From Candidatus Omnitrophota bacterium (lineage in GTDB: Bacteria; Omnitrophota; Gorgyraeia; Gygaellales; Profunditerraquicolaceae), in the NCBI GenBank assembly GCA_023229385.1, contig JALNZI010000009.1, positions 1 to 47,682 on the forward strand: a stretch of DNA of 47,682 bases, in the 5' to 3' direction. A program made the position numbers and the translations under genes. A model generated the notes under the pieces. It worked only from the letters and a program-made list of their open reading frames with translations. It ran no database searches and was not told the DNA's origin. Shown piece by piece: positions 7,957-16,700 of this stretch. Numbering within the stretch: the stretch's first letter is position 1; each line of letters opens with the position of its first letter.

Positions 7957-9792
7957 ATGTTAAATTTTCTCCCCAAACAATTTTTTCAGTTTGATCCGCT
8001 CTCCTTATTCTTCCTTTTTGTCATTTTTATTGTTTCTCTGCCTTCGGCCATATATTCATTCAGTTACTTAAAGGGTGAGTATTCGCCTGCCAAGATAAGG
8101 CTGGGCTGGTTTCTGCTGGTCATCTTTGTATTTTCCATGGCCTTGGTAGTCAGTGTAAATAATGCGCTTGTTTTCCTGATATTCTGGGAGATTATGTCGT
8201 TAGTTTCGTATTTCCTGGTTGTTTTTGATACTGACCATGAAAAATCAATTCAGGCGGGAATGATTTATATTGTTATGACGCATATCGGGACAGCCTTTTT
8301 AATTGCCGCGTTTATGCTGATGTATAAGTATTCTAATTCTTTCGATTTTTCCGCTATAAAAAGCGCCTGCCAGGTAATGCCCGGCAAAACCAAAAACATT
8401 ATATTTTTATTACTTTTAGCCGGTTTTGGGACTAAAGCAGGAATCGTGCCGCTGCATGTCTGGCTGCCGTATGCCCATCCGCAAGCTCCCAGCCATATCT
8501 CCAGCATAATGTCCGGAGTAATGATTAAAACCGCAATTTACGGAATAATCCGTTTTGTTATTTATATCTTAGGGGTCCAGGCTTATTGGTGGGGGATTTT
8601 ATTGTTAATCTTGGCAGGAATTACCTGTTTAGTCGGGATAATCTATGCGCTGATGGTTCGCGATATCAAACGCCTGCTGGCTTATTCCAGTGTTGAGAAT
8701 ATGGGAATCATATTATTGGGTATAGGGCTGACCATGTTATTTCAAAGTATGAATATGCCTTATCTGGCTGTATTTGCCATGATTGCCGGATTATACCATT
8801 TGATAAACCACGCGATTTTCAAAGGCCTATTGTTTTTAGGCGCCGGAAGTGTGTATAAAGCTTGCGGGACGCGGGATATGGAAAAACTGGGGGGATTAAT
8901 TAAAAATATGCCGCAGACTGCCGCCTGTTTCCTGATAGGGGCAATGGCGATTTCCGCTCTTCCGCCGCTTAATGGTTTTGTAAGCGAGTGGTTGATTTTG
9001 CAGGCGTTTTTTCTGGGGGCGGTTAATGCAGCAGGAGGGGTTAAGGTTTTTCTGGTGATCTGCGCGGCGGTTTTGGCGCTGACCAGCGGCCTGGCTGCTG
9101 CCTGTTTTGTCAAGGCCTTTGGCATAATCTTTCTGGCGCTTCCCCGAAGCAGGTATGCTAAAGAGGCGAAGGAGGTTCCTCTGACAATGAGGGCGGGTAT
9201 GTTTTTTTTATCCTTACTGGTAATTGTCTTTGGTTTAGCTTGCGTAAAGATCATAAAGATATTATCCCAGGTTGCAGGCTCAGTTACGGGTTTTGATATC
9301 AGCAGTATGCAATTTTCTTTAAATAACTTTGTTTTAAGCCCGCAAGCAGGTAAGAATATTTATTTTTCTACTCCCTTGCTTGGATTAATGTTGCTTGTCC
9401 TGGGGTTGGCAGGTTTTGTTGTATACAGGTTATTCGGCAAGAATAAAGCCGTGATTTATAAAACCTGGGATTGCGGTTACTACAAAATAGGCCCGCGCAA
9501 CGAATACACCGCAACCGCATTTTCTAAGCCATTCAGGATTGCTTTTAGTTTTTTTCTCCTGCCTTACCGCAAGACGCAGAAGATAAGGGAGTCATTTTAT
9601 CACGTAAAGTCGTTTGCTTATGAAACACATACGACTCCTGTGTTCAAGCGCTATATTTACGAGCCCCTGCTGGAGTTGGTTTTTAAAGTCGCCAAGTCAA
9701 TGAGAAGGATACAACTGGGGAGCATCCATTTGTACTTAGGTTATATATTTATTACCATAGTATTATTGATTGTATTTATTCAAAAATTCTAA
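7957..9792 (+). CDS. proton-pumping membrane subunit, HyfB/NuoL-like
   Basis: 611 aa, about 14-16 transmembrane helices. The antiporter-like core includes FWEIMSLVSYFLVVF (conserved Glu of helix 5), GFGTKAGIVPLHVWLPYAHPQAPSHISSIMSGVMIK (conserved Lys and His region) and IKRLLAYSSVENMGII. A C-terminal hydrophilic/helix extension runs from about residue 490. The length suits HyfB/HycC rather than a short Mrp subunit. It should couple electron transfer in the peripheral arm to ion translocation. First gene of a six-gene operon. No good RBS is visible directly before the ATG. Confidence 0.88.
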   Translation: MLNFLPKQFFQFDPLSLFFLFVIFIVSLPSAIYSFSYLKGEYSPAKIRLGWFLLVIFVFSMALVVSVNNALVFLIFWEIMSLVSYFLVVFDTDHEKSIQAGMIYIVMTHIGTAFLIAAFMLMYKYSNSFDFSAIKSACQVMPGKTKNIIFLLLLAGFGTKAGIVPLHVWLPYAHPQAPSHISSIMSGVMIKTAIYGIIRFVIYILGVQAYWWGILLLILAGITCLVGIIYALMVRDIKRLLAYSSVENMGIILLGIGLTMLFQSMNMPYLAVFAMIAGLYHLINHAIFKGLLFLGAGSVYKACGTRDMEKLGGLIKNMPQTAACFLIGAMAISALPPLNGFVSEWLILQAFFLGAVNAAGGVKVFLVICAAVLALTSGLAAACFVKAFGIIFLALPRSRYAKEAKEVPLTMRAGMFFLSLLVIVFGLACVKIIKILSQVAGSVTGFDISSMQFSLNNFVLSPQAGKNIYFSTPLLGLMLLVLGLAGFVVYRLFGKNKAVIYKTWDCGYYKIGPRNEYTATAFSKPFRIAFSFFLLPYRKTQKIRESFYHVKSFAYETHTTPVFKRYIYEPLLELVFKVAKSMRRIQLGSIHLYLGYIFITIVLLIVFIQKF

Positions 9793-9800
9793 TTAAAATC

Positions 9801-10733
9801 ATGTTAATCATTCTGCAGTTAATTTTATTTATCGTTGTTGCTCCTTTCCTGAGCGGCTTGATTTCCAAAGTAAAGAATAATATCAGGATGCGCAAGGGGC
9901 AAAGTGTCTTACAGCCATATTATAATTTAGCGAAGCTTTTTTCAAAAAGAGAAGTAGTTTCAGAGACTGCTTCCTGGATATTTAAGGTCACTCCTTTTGT
10001 GGTCTTGGCGGCGATGCTTGTTTCAGCGGCTTTAATCCCTGTGTTTATTTTAAGAAGCCCGCTAAATCATGCGGGAGATTTTCTGGCGCTAATATTTATT
10101 TTCTCCTTAGGCCGTTTCTTTCTTGTCCTTTCGGCTTTAGATACCGGAAGTTCTTTTGGGGGGATGGGCGGATCAAGGGAGATGTTTATTTCCAGCCTTC
10201 TGGAGCCTGCGTTTTGCATGGCGGTTTTTGCCGTATCTTTACAATTTGGCTCAACGGATATCCTGGCATTTAGTGGGATGCATGCAATATCGGTTTCTTC
10301 CGTTGTTGCCGCGCTTACCTTATTTCTGGTTGCCATCGCGGAAACCTCACGTATTCCGGTTGACAACCAGGAAACCCATCTCGAGTTGACGATGATCCAT
10401 GAAGCAATGGTTTTGGAATATTCAGGCCGATCCCTGGCTTTAATTGAAATGTCATCCTATATCAAGCAGATGATTTTATTTTTTCTGATCGCCCAGATTA
10501 TTTTTCCCATCGGCTTGCCTGTCTGTTCGGAAGGCGGGCAGGTTTACACAAGCTTTATGCAAATATTGCTTTGGGTTTTGTGGTATTTGGCCAGAATAAT
10601 TATCATTGCTATTACAGTGGCCCTGGTTGAGATTTCTGTGGCCAAGATGAGATTATTCAGGGCAGCGGATTTTTTGGGCCTGGCTTTTGTGTTGGGGGTG
10701 GTTGCTTCGGTATGCGCGATTTTAGGAGTTTAA
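9801..10733 (+). CDS. membrane anchor subunit, HyfC/NuoH-like
   Basis: 310 aa, about 8 transmembrane helices. It has the NuoH/HyfC signatures QPYYNLAKLFSKREVVSE, which faces the quinone/electron-transfer module in homologues, and AETSRIPVDNQETHLELTMIHEAMVLEYSG, with the acidic residues of the E-channel. This subunit docks the peripheral arm to the membrane arm. It lies 9 nt after the HyfB-like gene; the upstream bases AAAATC give no RBS, so translation may depend on the preceding gene. Confidence 0.88.
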   Translation: MLIILQLILFIVVAPFLSGLISKVKNNIRMRKGQSVLQPYYNLAKLFSKREVVSETASWIFKVTPFVVLAAMLVSAALIPVFILRSPLNHAGDFLALIFIFSLGRFFLVLSALDTGSSFGGMGGSREMFISSLLEPAFCMAVFAVSLQFGSTDILAFSGMHAISVSSVVAALTLFLVAIAETSRIPVDNQETHLELTMIHEAMVLEYSGRSLALIEMSSYIKQMILFFLIAQIIFPIGLPVCSEGGQVYTSFMQILLWVLWYLARIIIIAITVALVEISVAKMRLFRAADFLGLAFVLGVVASVCAILGV

Positions 10734-10734
10734 T

Positions 10735-11370
10735 ATGCATGGGATAATTTTATTTACGGTTTTGGTTTCAACATACCTTATGGTTATTGCCAAAAGGATG
10801 CCGGCTTTAATCCGCGGTTTCCGTTATCAGTCCTTTTGTTTATTTGTGTTTACCTGGGTTATCGCCTCAAGCCACCGCCAGCCGGATTTATATATTGTTG
10901 CCGGGTTGCTTTTTGTTTTGAAGGTATCGCTTATCCCGTATTTATTGTACCGGATCATTAAAAAGATAAAGGTAAGTGAGGATTTGGGGCTATTTATTAA
11001 CCCGCAATTATCCCTGGTTTGGGCCCTGGTATTTACTTATCTCTCCTGGGTTTTCTCCGCATCGCTATTGATTTCTAATGAAACAGCTTTAACCAGTATG
11101 CTGGCAATAGCTTTTTTCATAGTCTTGGCGGGGTTATTTTTGATGATTACCCGGATGAGCGCGCTTGCCCAGATTATCGGGTTATTGGTAATGGAAAATG
11201 GGCTGTTCCTGCTTGCCTCGACGGTTTCCGGAGGCATGCCTTTTTTTGTGGAGATTGCCATATTCTTTGATGTGTTTGTGAGCGTGGTGATCATGGGGCT
11301 TTTTGTCCACAGGATCAATAAACTTTTTACACATATTGACGTGAATAAACTTTCACGTTTAAAAGGATAA
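10735..11370 (+). CDS. membrane subunit, HyfE-like
   Basis: 211 aa with about 6-7 transmembrane helices. It matches HyfE-type small subunits in length and in the C-terminal part (LAQIIGLLVMENGLFLLA, then FFVEIAIFFDVFVSVVIMGLF), which corresponds to a NuoK-like fold with its conserved Glu in a membrane helix. RBS AGGAG. It is one base from the preceding stop. In complex I-like machines NuoK-type subunits take part in proton movement near the quinone side. Confidence 0.82.
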   Translation: MHGIILFTVLVSTYLMVIAKRMPALIRGFRYQSFCLFVFTWVIASSHRQPDLYIVAGLLFVLKVSLIPYLLYRIIKKIKVSEDLGLFINPQLSLVWALVFTYLSWVFSASLLISNETALTSMLAIAFFIVLAGLFLMITRMSALAQIIGLLVMENGLFLLASTVSGGMPFFVEIAIFFDVFVSVVIMGLFVHRINKLFTHIDVNKLSRLKG

Positions 11371-11374
11371 GTTA

Positions 11375-12832
11375 ATGGAGATATTTTTAATTCTTGGGAT
11401 ACCGTTGCTGCTTGCAATAAGCGCTTTGTTTATAAGAAAGCAGAGGACTTTTGGAATAGTTAACTCGATTGGATATCTGGCGGTTTTGTTTGCCGGCATC
11501 AGCCTGTTTAAGAGTATAATTACTAAGGGTAGCGCTAAGGCGTTCCTTGGTTTTATCTATCTGGATTTCTTAAGCGCATTTTTTATTTTTGTTACTTCTG
11601 TAATTGCTTTTGCCGTATCGCTTTATTCTATAGGTTATATCAGAAAAGATGTTGCTCAGGGGGTTATTTCCGAGAAGAAGGCGCAAGTTTATTACCTGCT
11701 TTTTAATCTATTCTGTTTCTCGATGTTTGTGGTGCCGGCAGTGGATAATTTGGGCATGCTCTGGGTAGCTATAGAAATGACTACGCTTATCTCAGCTTTT
11801 CTCGTAGGATTTTACAATTCCAAAGAATCGGTGGAAGCCGCCTGGAAATACATCATCATTTGTTCAGTAGGCATAATTTTCGCACTCTTGGGAACAATTT
11901 TATTTTCTTATGCGTTTTCAATTTCCGGACTGAGCAAAAGCTTGAATTGGTCGGATATCGCTCCGGTTGCTCATATATTGGATAAGGATATCTTAAAAGT
12001 CGCTTTTATTTTTATTCTGGTCGGATACGGTACTAAGGCGGGGTTGGCTCCGATGCATACCTGGCTGCCGGATGCCCATAGCCAGGCAGTAGCTCCGATA
12101 AGCGCGCTGCTTTCCGGGGTTTTGTTAAAGATGGCCGTCTATGCGATTTTAAGGTTCGGGATGATTATTATTAAAAGCGTGGGTTTTGCATATTTCGCGC
12201 ATCTGATGATTTTATTCGGCATAATTTCTCTGGCTATATCCAGCGGTTTTATTTTAGTCCAGAAAGACATTAAGCGCCTGCTTGCCTATAGCAGTATCGA
12301 GCATATTGGGATAATCTCGATTGGCTTTGGTTTGGGTTCGCCTTTGGCTATTGCCGGAGCCCTGCTGCATGTTTTTAACCATGCGGTAACCAAATCTTTT
12401 ATGTTTTTCGGGGCGGGAAACATTGTCAGTGTTTACAAAAAACACAATATGAATACAATCAGGGGGGTAATCAGGGCGATGCCATTTACCGGCATTATGG
12501 TGCTTTTAGGTATGTTTGCGCTTACCGGATTTCCGCCCTTTTCCATATTTATCAGCGAGATCATGATCTTAGCCGCCGCCTTTACCAATGGTTCATATAC
12601 GATAGCGGCTTTATTATTATTTTTTCTTTCACTTATCTTTGGCGCGTTTATTTACCATTTCGGAAAAATGCTTTTTGGCAAACTTCCTAAAGGTATGGTT
12701 GTTTCGGCTGAACCGTTAAGCAAAAGATTAGCGTTTTTATTTTTACTTTTCCTGATTTGCGTTTTAGGTATCGCGTTACCATTTATAAAAAAGGATTTAT
12801 TATGGTTTGCTCAGAGATTATTGCAGGGATAA
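11375..12832 (+). CDS. proton-pumping membrane subunit, HyfF/NuoN-like
   Basis: 485 aa, about 14 transmembrane helices. Antiporter-like core with LWVAIEMTTLISAFLVGFY (helix 5 Glu), GYGTKAGLAPMHTWLPDAHSQAVAPISALLSGVLLK and IKRLLAYSSIEHIGIISIGFG. It is a second pumping module paralogous to the HyfB-like protein. The end overlaps the start of the large-subunit gene by 31 nt, which ties membrane and peripheral arm translation together. Confidence 0.88.
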   Translation: MEIFLILGIPLLLAISALFIRKQRTFGIVNSIGYLAVLFAGISLFKSIITKGSAKAFLGFIYLDFLSAFFIFVTSVIAFAVSLYSIGYIRKDVAQGVISEKKAQVYYLLFNLFCFSMFVVPAVDNLGMLWVAIEMTTLISAFLVGFYNSKESVEAAWKYIIICSVGIIFALLGTILFSYAFSISGLSKSLNWSDIAPVAHILDKDILKVAFIFILVGYGTKAGLAPMHTWLPDAHSQAVAPISALLSGVLLKMAVYAILRFGMIIIKSVGFAYFAHLMILFGIISLAISSGFILVQKDIKRLLAYSSIEHIGIISIGFGLGSPLAIAGALLHVFNHAVTKSFMFFGAGNIVSVYKKHNMNTIRGVIRAMPFTGIMVLLGMFALTGFPPFSIFISEIMILAAAFTNGSYTIAALLLFFLSLIFGAFIYHFGKMLFGKLPKGMVVSAEPLSKRLAFLFLLFLICVLGIALPFIKKDLLWFAQRLLQG

Positions 12833-14379
12833 AAAATATATTTGGCGCTTTTGAGGCGCTTTCTGTCACCCAGGCTTATGCAGATGAAATACGGATTAAG
12901 GTAAGCCCGCGGTTATTCAAAGATACCTGCCTGGCATTGCATAAAATGTTTTCTTCTTCGGTATATATGTTGTTTGCTTCTGATGAACGCAGGGCTACAG
13001 GTGTATTTACGATAAATTGCGTATTTGGGAATTTAAAACAAGGCCAGTGGATAATTATAAGTATAGATATTCCGCAGGATGAGGCTTATTTTGATTCTTT
13101 GGCAAAGTCCATCCACTCCGCCAGCCTTTTTGAAAGAGAGATTTGGGAGATGTTTGGTATCGAGCCAAAAGGTAATCCTGATCTAAGGAGGTTAAGGCTG
13201 CACAATGAAGTTTGGCCAAAGGGTAATTATCCTTTGCGTAAGGATTTTCAGAAGTTGCAGACAGGGGATTTAGGTGATTATGAATTTGACCGGGTAGAGG
13301 GTGATGGTGTATTCGAGGTGCCAGTAGGTCCGGTACATGCCGGAATTATCGGCCCCGGGCATTTTCGTTTTAGCGTTGCGGGTGAACCGATCATTAATTT
13401 GGAAACCAGGCTTGGTTTTACCCACAGAGGAGTAGAGAAACTTTTTGAAGGCCAATTCTGTATTGAGGCAATCCGGTTAGCCGAGTGCGTGTCGGGTGAT
13501 GCGAGTTTTGCTCATAGCCTTGCGTTTGCGCAGGCAGCAGAGAAGATTTCCGGGATATCCATTCCAAAACAAGCTGTTTATCTAAGAGCTATATTTTTAG
13601 AGCTTGAGCGGATGTATAATCATGTCAACGATATCGGCGGAATGGCAGTGGATGTAGGTTTTAGTTTTCCGTCCGCCTATGCCTCGGTTATTAAAGAAGC
13701 GCTCCTGCAGTTAAATGATTCGCTTACCGCAAGCCGGTATCTTAAAAAAGTTAATACGGTAGGAGGGGTCTTCAAAGGCCTGGATGAGAACAGAAAACAA
13801 ATACTGCTTAATTCCCTTAAGAGCATAAAAAACGATTTTGATGAGTTGATTAAAATATTGTATTCCAGCGTTTCTTTTATGGATAGGATAGATACTACCG
13901 GGGCATTGCGGCGTAAGACTGCCGAAGGTTTAGGTGTGGTTGGCCTGATTGCCCGGGCATCAGGTATCCCTGCGGATTTAAGAGAATATTTCTCCGTGGT
14001 TTATAAAGAAGCAAAATTTAAAATGGCGACAGAGGAATCCGGTGATGTGCTGGCCAGATTAAAATTAAGGATTGCTGAATTTAAGGAATCCATCCGCTTG
14101 ATTGAAGTTTTTGCCGGAAAACTTATAGACGGTAAGGAGATTAGTGTTCATCCGGAATTCAAGGGGGGCAGGGCATTAGGGTATACGGAAGGCTGGAGAG
14201 GCCCGGTTTTATACTGGTTAGAAGTTGATGCGACAGGTTTCATTCAAAGATGTAAAGTGGTTGATCCTTCTTTTCTGAATTGGCAGGGGTTATCTTATGC
14301 TGTCTTGGGGAATATTATTCCGGATTTTCCGCTTTGTAATAAAAGTTTTGATCTTTCGTATTCAGGAGGCGACCTCTAA
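12802..14379 (+). CDS. group 4 hydrogenase-like large subunit (HyfG-like, NuoC-NuoD fusion) without Ni-Fe cysteines
   Basis: 525 aa from the ATG at 12802, which has AAGGA upstream; a TTG 45 nt earlier is in frame but lies deep inside the preceding gene. Residues 1-150 are NuoC-like (FEREIWEMFGIEPKGNPDLRRLRL) and 165-525 NuoD/HyfG-like (FTHRGVEKLFEG). Where catalytic hydrogenases have the first CxxC, this protein reads S231-G-D-A234 (ECVSGDASFAH). At the C-terminus the second CxxC is replaced in SYSGGDL. None of the four Ni ligands remains, so it should not make or split H2. The remaining architecture matches energy-converting hydrogenase-related (Ehr) complexes. Its electron partner is unknown. 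Confidence 0.88.
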   Translation: MVCSEIIAGIKNIFGAFEALSVTQAYADEIRIKVSPRLFKDTCLALHKMFSSSVYMLFASDERRATGVFTINCVFGNLKQGQWIIISIDIPQDEAYFDSLAKSIHSASLFEREIWEMFGIEPKGNPDLRRLRLHNEVWPKGNYPLRKDFQKLQTGDLGDYEFDRVEGDGVFEVPVGPVHAGIIGPGHFRFSVAGEPIINLETRLGFTHRGVEKLFEGQFCIEAIRLAECVSGDASFAHSLAFAQAAEKISGISIPKQAVYLRAIFLELERMYNHVNDIGGMAVDVGFSFPSAYASVIKEALLQLNDSLTASRYLKKVNTVGGVFKGLDENRKQILLNSLKSIKNDFDELIKILYSSVSFMDRIDTTGALRRKTAEGLGVVGLIARASGIPADLREYFSVVYKEAKFKMATEESGDVLARLKLRIAEFKESIRLIEVFAGKLIDGKEISVHPEFKGGRALGYTEGWRGPVLYWLEVDATGFIQRCKVVDPSFLNWQGLSYAVLGNIIPDFPLCNKSFDLSYSGGDL

Positions 14380-14381
14380 CC

Positions 14382-14924
14382 ATGCTACAGATACTCAAGA
14401 ACAGAATATTAAAAGGTATACTTACCAGGAGAATTGAGCCGGAATCTTCCAGGGTAATTGCAGAGGCGGGTTTGTCTGTTCGGCAGGCAGGTTCAGAATT
14501 GAGATCCCTGATCCGGAAGAAATTTGGCCGGTCTTTGCATATTCGCCAGGTTGATACCGGCTCTTGTGGCGCCTGTGAATCTGAAATAATTTCCGCGAAC
14601 AATCCGATTTACGATTTGCAAAGGTTTGGGGTAAATTTTGTAGCCTCTCCGCGGCATGCCGACGCGCTTTTGGTTACCGGCCCGCTATCTAAAAATATGC
14701 TTATCGCTTTAAATAAAACTTATGAGGCTATGCCTGAACCTAAATTTGTGATTACCTGCGGGGATTGCGCCTTAGGCTGTGGCCCGTTTAAAGATTCTTA
14801 TTATGTTTGCGGGGCGGTAAAAGATATTTTACCGGTTGTTTTGCATATTCCCGGTTGCCCTCCCAGTCCTTTAAAGATCATATCATCCCTGACAGCTTTT
14901 CTAAAAACTTCCAAAACTTCCTAG
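14382..14924 (+). CDS. electron-transfer small subunit, HyfI/NuoB-like
   Basis: 180 aa. The cysteine pattern C62-GA-C65, then CGDCALGCG and PGCPPSP, is the NuoB/HyfI set that binds the terminal 4Fe-4S (N2-type) cluster. It therefore should still carry a cluster even though the large subunit has lost its Ni-Fe site. Strong RBS AGGAGG. It ends the operon. No ferredoxin-like HyfH/NuoI or HyfA subunit gene lies in the operon, so how electrons reach this cluster is not visible here. Confidence 0.88.
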   Translation: MLQILKNRILKGILTRRIEPESSRVIAEAGLSVRQAGSELRSLIRKKFGRSLHIRQVDTGSCGACESEIISANNPIYDLQRFGVNFVASPRHADALLVTGPLSKNMLIALNKTYEAMPEPKFVITCGDCALGCGPFKDSYYVCGAVKDILPVVLHIPGCPPSPLKIISSLTAFLKTSKTS

Positions 14925-14956
14925 ATACAATAAATTCACTTCTTATTTTAATTTTC

Positions 14957-14985
14957 TTGCCAATGTCTATATCGGGATTTATAAT
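14957..14985 (+). promoter_or_regulatory. sigma-70-type promoter of the 15016 gene
   Basis: TTGCCA at 14957-14962, a 17-bp spacer and consensus TATAAT at 14980-14985, 31 nt before the ATG at 15016, which has its own AGGAGG. Confidence 0.75.
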
Positions 14986-15015
14986 ACAAGCGTTAATAAT
15001 TAAAGGAGGGGTTTT

Positions 15016-15516
15016 ATGAAAAAATTCCTGTTTATGGTTGTGTTGCTAAATTTGTTTAGTTTTTTAATTATCTGCCCTGCCTGTGCCCAGGATCGCAATG
15101 TTAGCGTGGAGTTAACGCAGTTAAGAAACGAATTATTGAATTCAAAATTACCGCTTAAGGATGTAAATTCAGTCGCCCAGACTTTAAGGGCTTTATTAAA
15201 CCAGGGCTCTAGCGTAGGAGAATTAAGAAGTATAACTCTAAGCATAGCCAAAAAAGGTATTTCTGGTACAGATTTAAATACTTCTCTTGAATCCGTGAAC
15301 GTGCTGGTTGAGGCAGGCGTCAAAACTAATGAAGCCGGAAATGTAGTATTAGGGGGGATAGATAAAGGGTTGGCATTGGGTTTTAAGGGCGGTGATTTTG
15401 GCTTGATGGATAATGTCCGGGAGGCGGTAAAACAAAAAAAAGCGCAATTGCTTGAAGAGATGAAGAAGAAATCCGCAGAAACAGCTAATCCATCAACTGA
15501 CACGGTCAGCAAATAG
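15016..15516 (+). CDS. secreted protein of unknown function
   Basis: 166 aa with a clear signal peptide (hydrophobic residues 4-20, cleavage probably after ACA, residues 22-24). The mature part is mostly helical and charged, with heptad-like leucines (LTQLRNELLNSKLPLKDV), a glycine-rich stretch (VVLGGIDKGLALGFKGGDFG) and a Lys/Glu-rich end. No catalytic motif was seen. It has its own promoter and RBS and lies 21 nt before the next small secreted protein, with which it probably forms a transcript. Location periplasm or outer surface, by signal peptide only. Confidence 0.75.
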   Translation: MKKFLFMVVLLNLFSFLIICPACAQDRNVSVELTQLRNELLNSKLPLKDVNSVAQTLRALLNQGSSVGELRSITLSIAKKGISGTDLNTSLESVNVLVEAGVKTNEAGNVVLGGIDKGLALGFKGGDFGLMDNVREAVKQKKAQLLEEMKKKSAETANPSTDTVSK

Positions 15517-15537
15517 GTCCAGACAAAAGGAGAGGAT

Positions 15538-15873
15538 ATGAAAATCTGGTTATGTCTTTTTTGTTTAGCGGTTTCTTTGTTTATGCCCGGTATAAGTTTT
15601 TGCCAGGAGGCTCAGGGAGATATTGAAACACACTCCCGGCAGGGGGTTGTTTCGGAGGTTGATTCAATTGGTTCGTCTTTGATAATATTTGACGGCAGTG
15701 AGCAAATAAGATTTTCCGTAGACCAGGCAGCAAGAATCCAGCGTGGTACGGAGAATATAATGCTTGATGACCTTGAATCAAATGATACGGTAACTGTAGA
15801 ATATTACAAGTCTGCGAATGGGGTGCTTAAGGCGGTTTCAATCGTCGATAATAATATTATCTCTGACTTTTGA
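15538..15873 (+). CDS. small secreted protein, DUF5666/OB-like beta fold
   Basis: 111 aa. Signal peptide to about residue 22 (GISFCQ). The mature domain follows the pattern of small periplasmic beta-barrel proteins: GVVSEVDSIGSSLIIF, then IRFSVDQAARI and LDDLESNDTVTVEYY, ending in KAVSIV. This resembles DUF5666-like domains of unknown role. RBS AAGGAGAGG. It is probably cotranscribed with the preceding secreted protein. Confidence 0.7.
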   Translation: MKIWLCLFCLAVSLFMPGISFCQEAQGDIETHSRQGVVSEVDSIGSSLIIFDGSEQIRFSVDQAARIQRGTENIMLDDLESNDTVTVEYYKSANGVLKAVSIVDNNIISDF

Positions 15874-15923
15874 TGGTCAATAATTAAAAACTATAAATAA
15901 GTGGGAATTTTAAGGAACCGGGG

Positions 15924-16280
15924 ATGAATAAATTTATTATTACAACGTTGATGTTAGTATGCAGCAATCTATTTATGACCTTTGCTTGGTATGGCCATTT
16001 AAAGAATTATAGCCATAAGCCCTGGATCATCGCTGCTTTAATCAGCTGGGGGGTTGCTTTATTTGAATATCTTCTGCAGGTTCCCGCCAATAGAATCGGT
16101 CATCAGGTGATGAATCTGGGGCAGCTTAAGATCCTCCAAGAGTTAATCACTTTATCCGTGTTTGTGCCGTTTTGCGTATTCTATATGAAAGAAGGCTTAA
16201 AGAAAGATTATCTATTGGCGGCCTTGTGTATCCTGGCTGCGGCCTTCTTTATGTTCCGCGGGTTGCTAGCTAAAGTATGA
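15924..16280 (+). CDS. DUF486 family small membrane protein
   Basis: 118 aa, four transmembrane helices. The hallmark sequence FAWYGHLKN near the N-terminus, then FEYLLQVPANRIGH and LKILQELITL, is that of DUF486, a family placed near the drug/metabolite transporter superfamily and without a proven substrate. Full family length. Weak purine-rich RBS (GGAACCGGGG). It is followed by a 117-nt gap with the ars promoter. Confidence 0.85.
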   Translation: MNKFIITTLMLVCSNLFMTFAWYGHLKNYSHKPWIIAALISWGVALFEYLLQVPANRIGHQVMNLGQLKILQELITLSVFVPFCVFYMKEGLKKDYLLAALCILAAAFFMFRGLLAKV

Positions 16281-16330
16281 GATGAAACTTCGGCAGTAGA
16301 ATCCTTCCTGTTAACCGCAATACAATTATA

Positions 16331-16381
16331 TTGACACTATTTTTGATTATGCTAAACTAGTTATGGACATATGTTCATAAC
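16331..16381 (+). promoter_or_regulatory. ars island promoter with 22-bp palindromic operator
   Basis: TTGACA at 16331-16336, a 16-bp spacer and TAAACT at 16353-16358. Directly behind the -10, at 16360-16381, lies a palindrome GTTATG-G-ACATATGT-T-CATAAC with one mismatched pair. It covers the expected transcription start. Its inner part (GACATATGTTC) is close to the inverted repeats bound by ArsR/SmtB-type repressors, although no ArsR gene is in the window; the DUF134 protein downstream is an alternative binder. Confidence 0.7.
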
Positions 16382-16397
16382 TAAATGGAGGTGAGAT

Positions 16398-16700
16398 TTG
16401 CGGCCGAAAAAGACCAGGTGGGTAAAATGCGCACCGGCTGAGAGATGTTTTAAGCCGCGTTGCAGGCCGTTAGCCAAACTTGAGGGAGTTTATCTTAGCC
16501 TCGATGAGTTTGAAGCTATCCGCCTGGCTGATCTCGAAGGATTAAAGCAAATAGATGCTGCCAGGTTAATGCATGTATCCCGTCCGACATTTTCGCGCAT
16601 TGTAGCTTTAGCCAGAAAGAAAGTAGCTGATGGTTTAGTCAATATTAAGGTAATCAGGATTGAAGGGGGATGTTGTAAAATTAAAAGGAGGAGAAGATGA
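16398..16700 (+). CDS. DUF134 (UPF0251) helix-turn-helix regulator with cysteine motifs
   Basis: 100 aa. Starts at TTG after a strong GGAGGTGAG. The N-terminal three cysteines (C11, C17, C22) are followed by LSLDEFEAIRLADLEGLKQIDAARLMHVSRPTFSRIVALARKKVADGL, the sigma-70 region-4-like HTH that defines DUF134. The end has GGCC and a basic tail KIKRRRR. The cysteines could sense metal or arsenite. First gene after the palindromic promoter, so it may control the island. It overlaps the next small gene by ATGA. Confidence 0.85.
   Translation: MRPKKTRWVKCAPAERCFKPRCRPLAKLEGVYLSLDEFEAIRLADLEGLKQIDAARLMHVSRPTFSRIVALARKKVADGLVNIKVIRIEGGCCKIKRRRR

Noticed and set aside
8760..9254. 164-codon open frame on the - strand
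   Set aside because: Antisense to the HyfB-like gene, composition biased (Ala/Lys/Pro-rich), no RBS or domain.
7957..14924. Active group 4 [NiFe] hydrogenase or formate hydrogenlyase
   Set aside because: All four Ni-binding cysteines of the large subunit are replaced, so H2 chemistry is not expected.
7957..14924. Respiratory complex I
   Set aside because: No NuoE/F/G or NuoI genes, fused NuoC-NuoD, and HyfE/HyfF-type membrane subunits point to the hydrogenase-related branch.
14807..15019. 70-codon + strand frame across the end of the HyfI-like gene
   Set aside because: Out of frame with a well-supported gene and covering a promoter; no RBS or motif.
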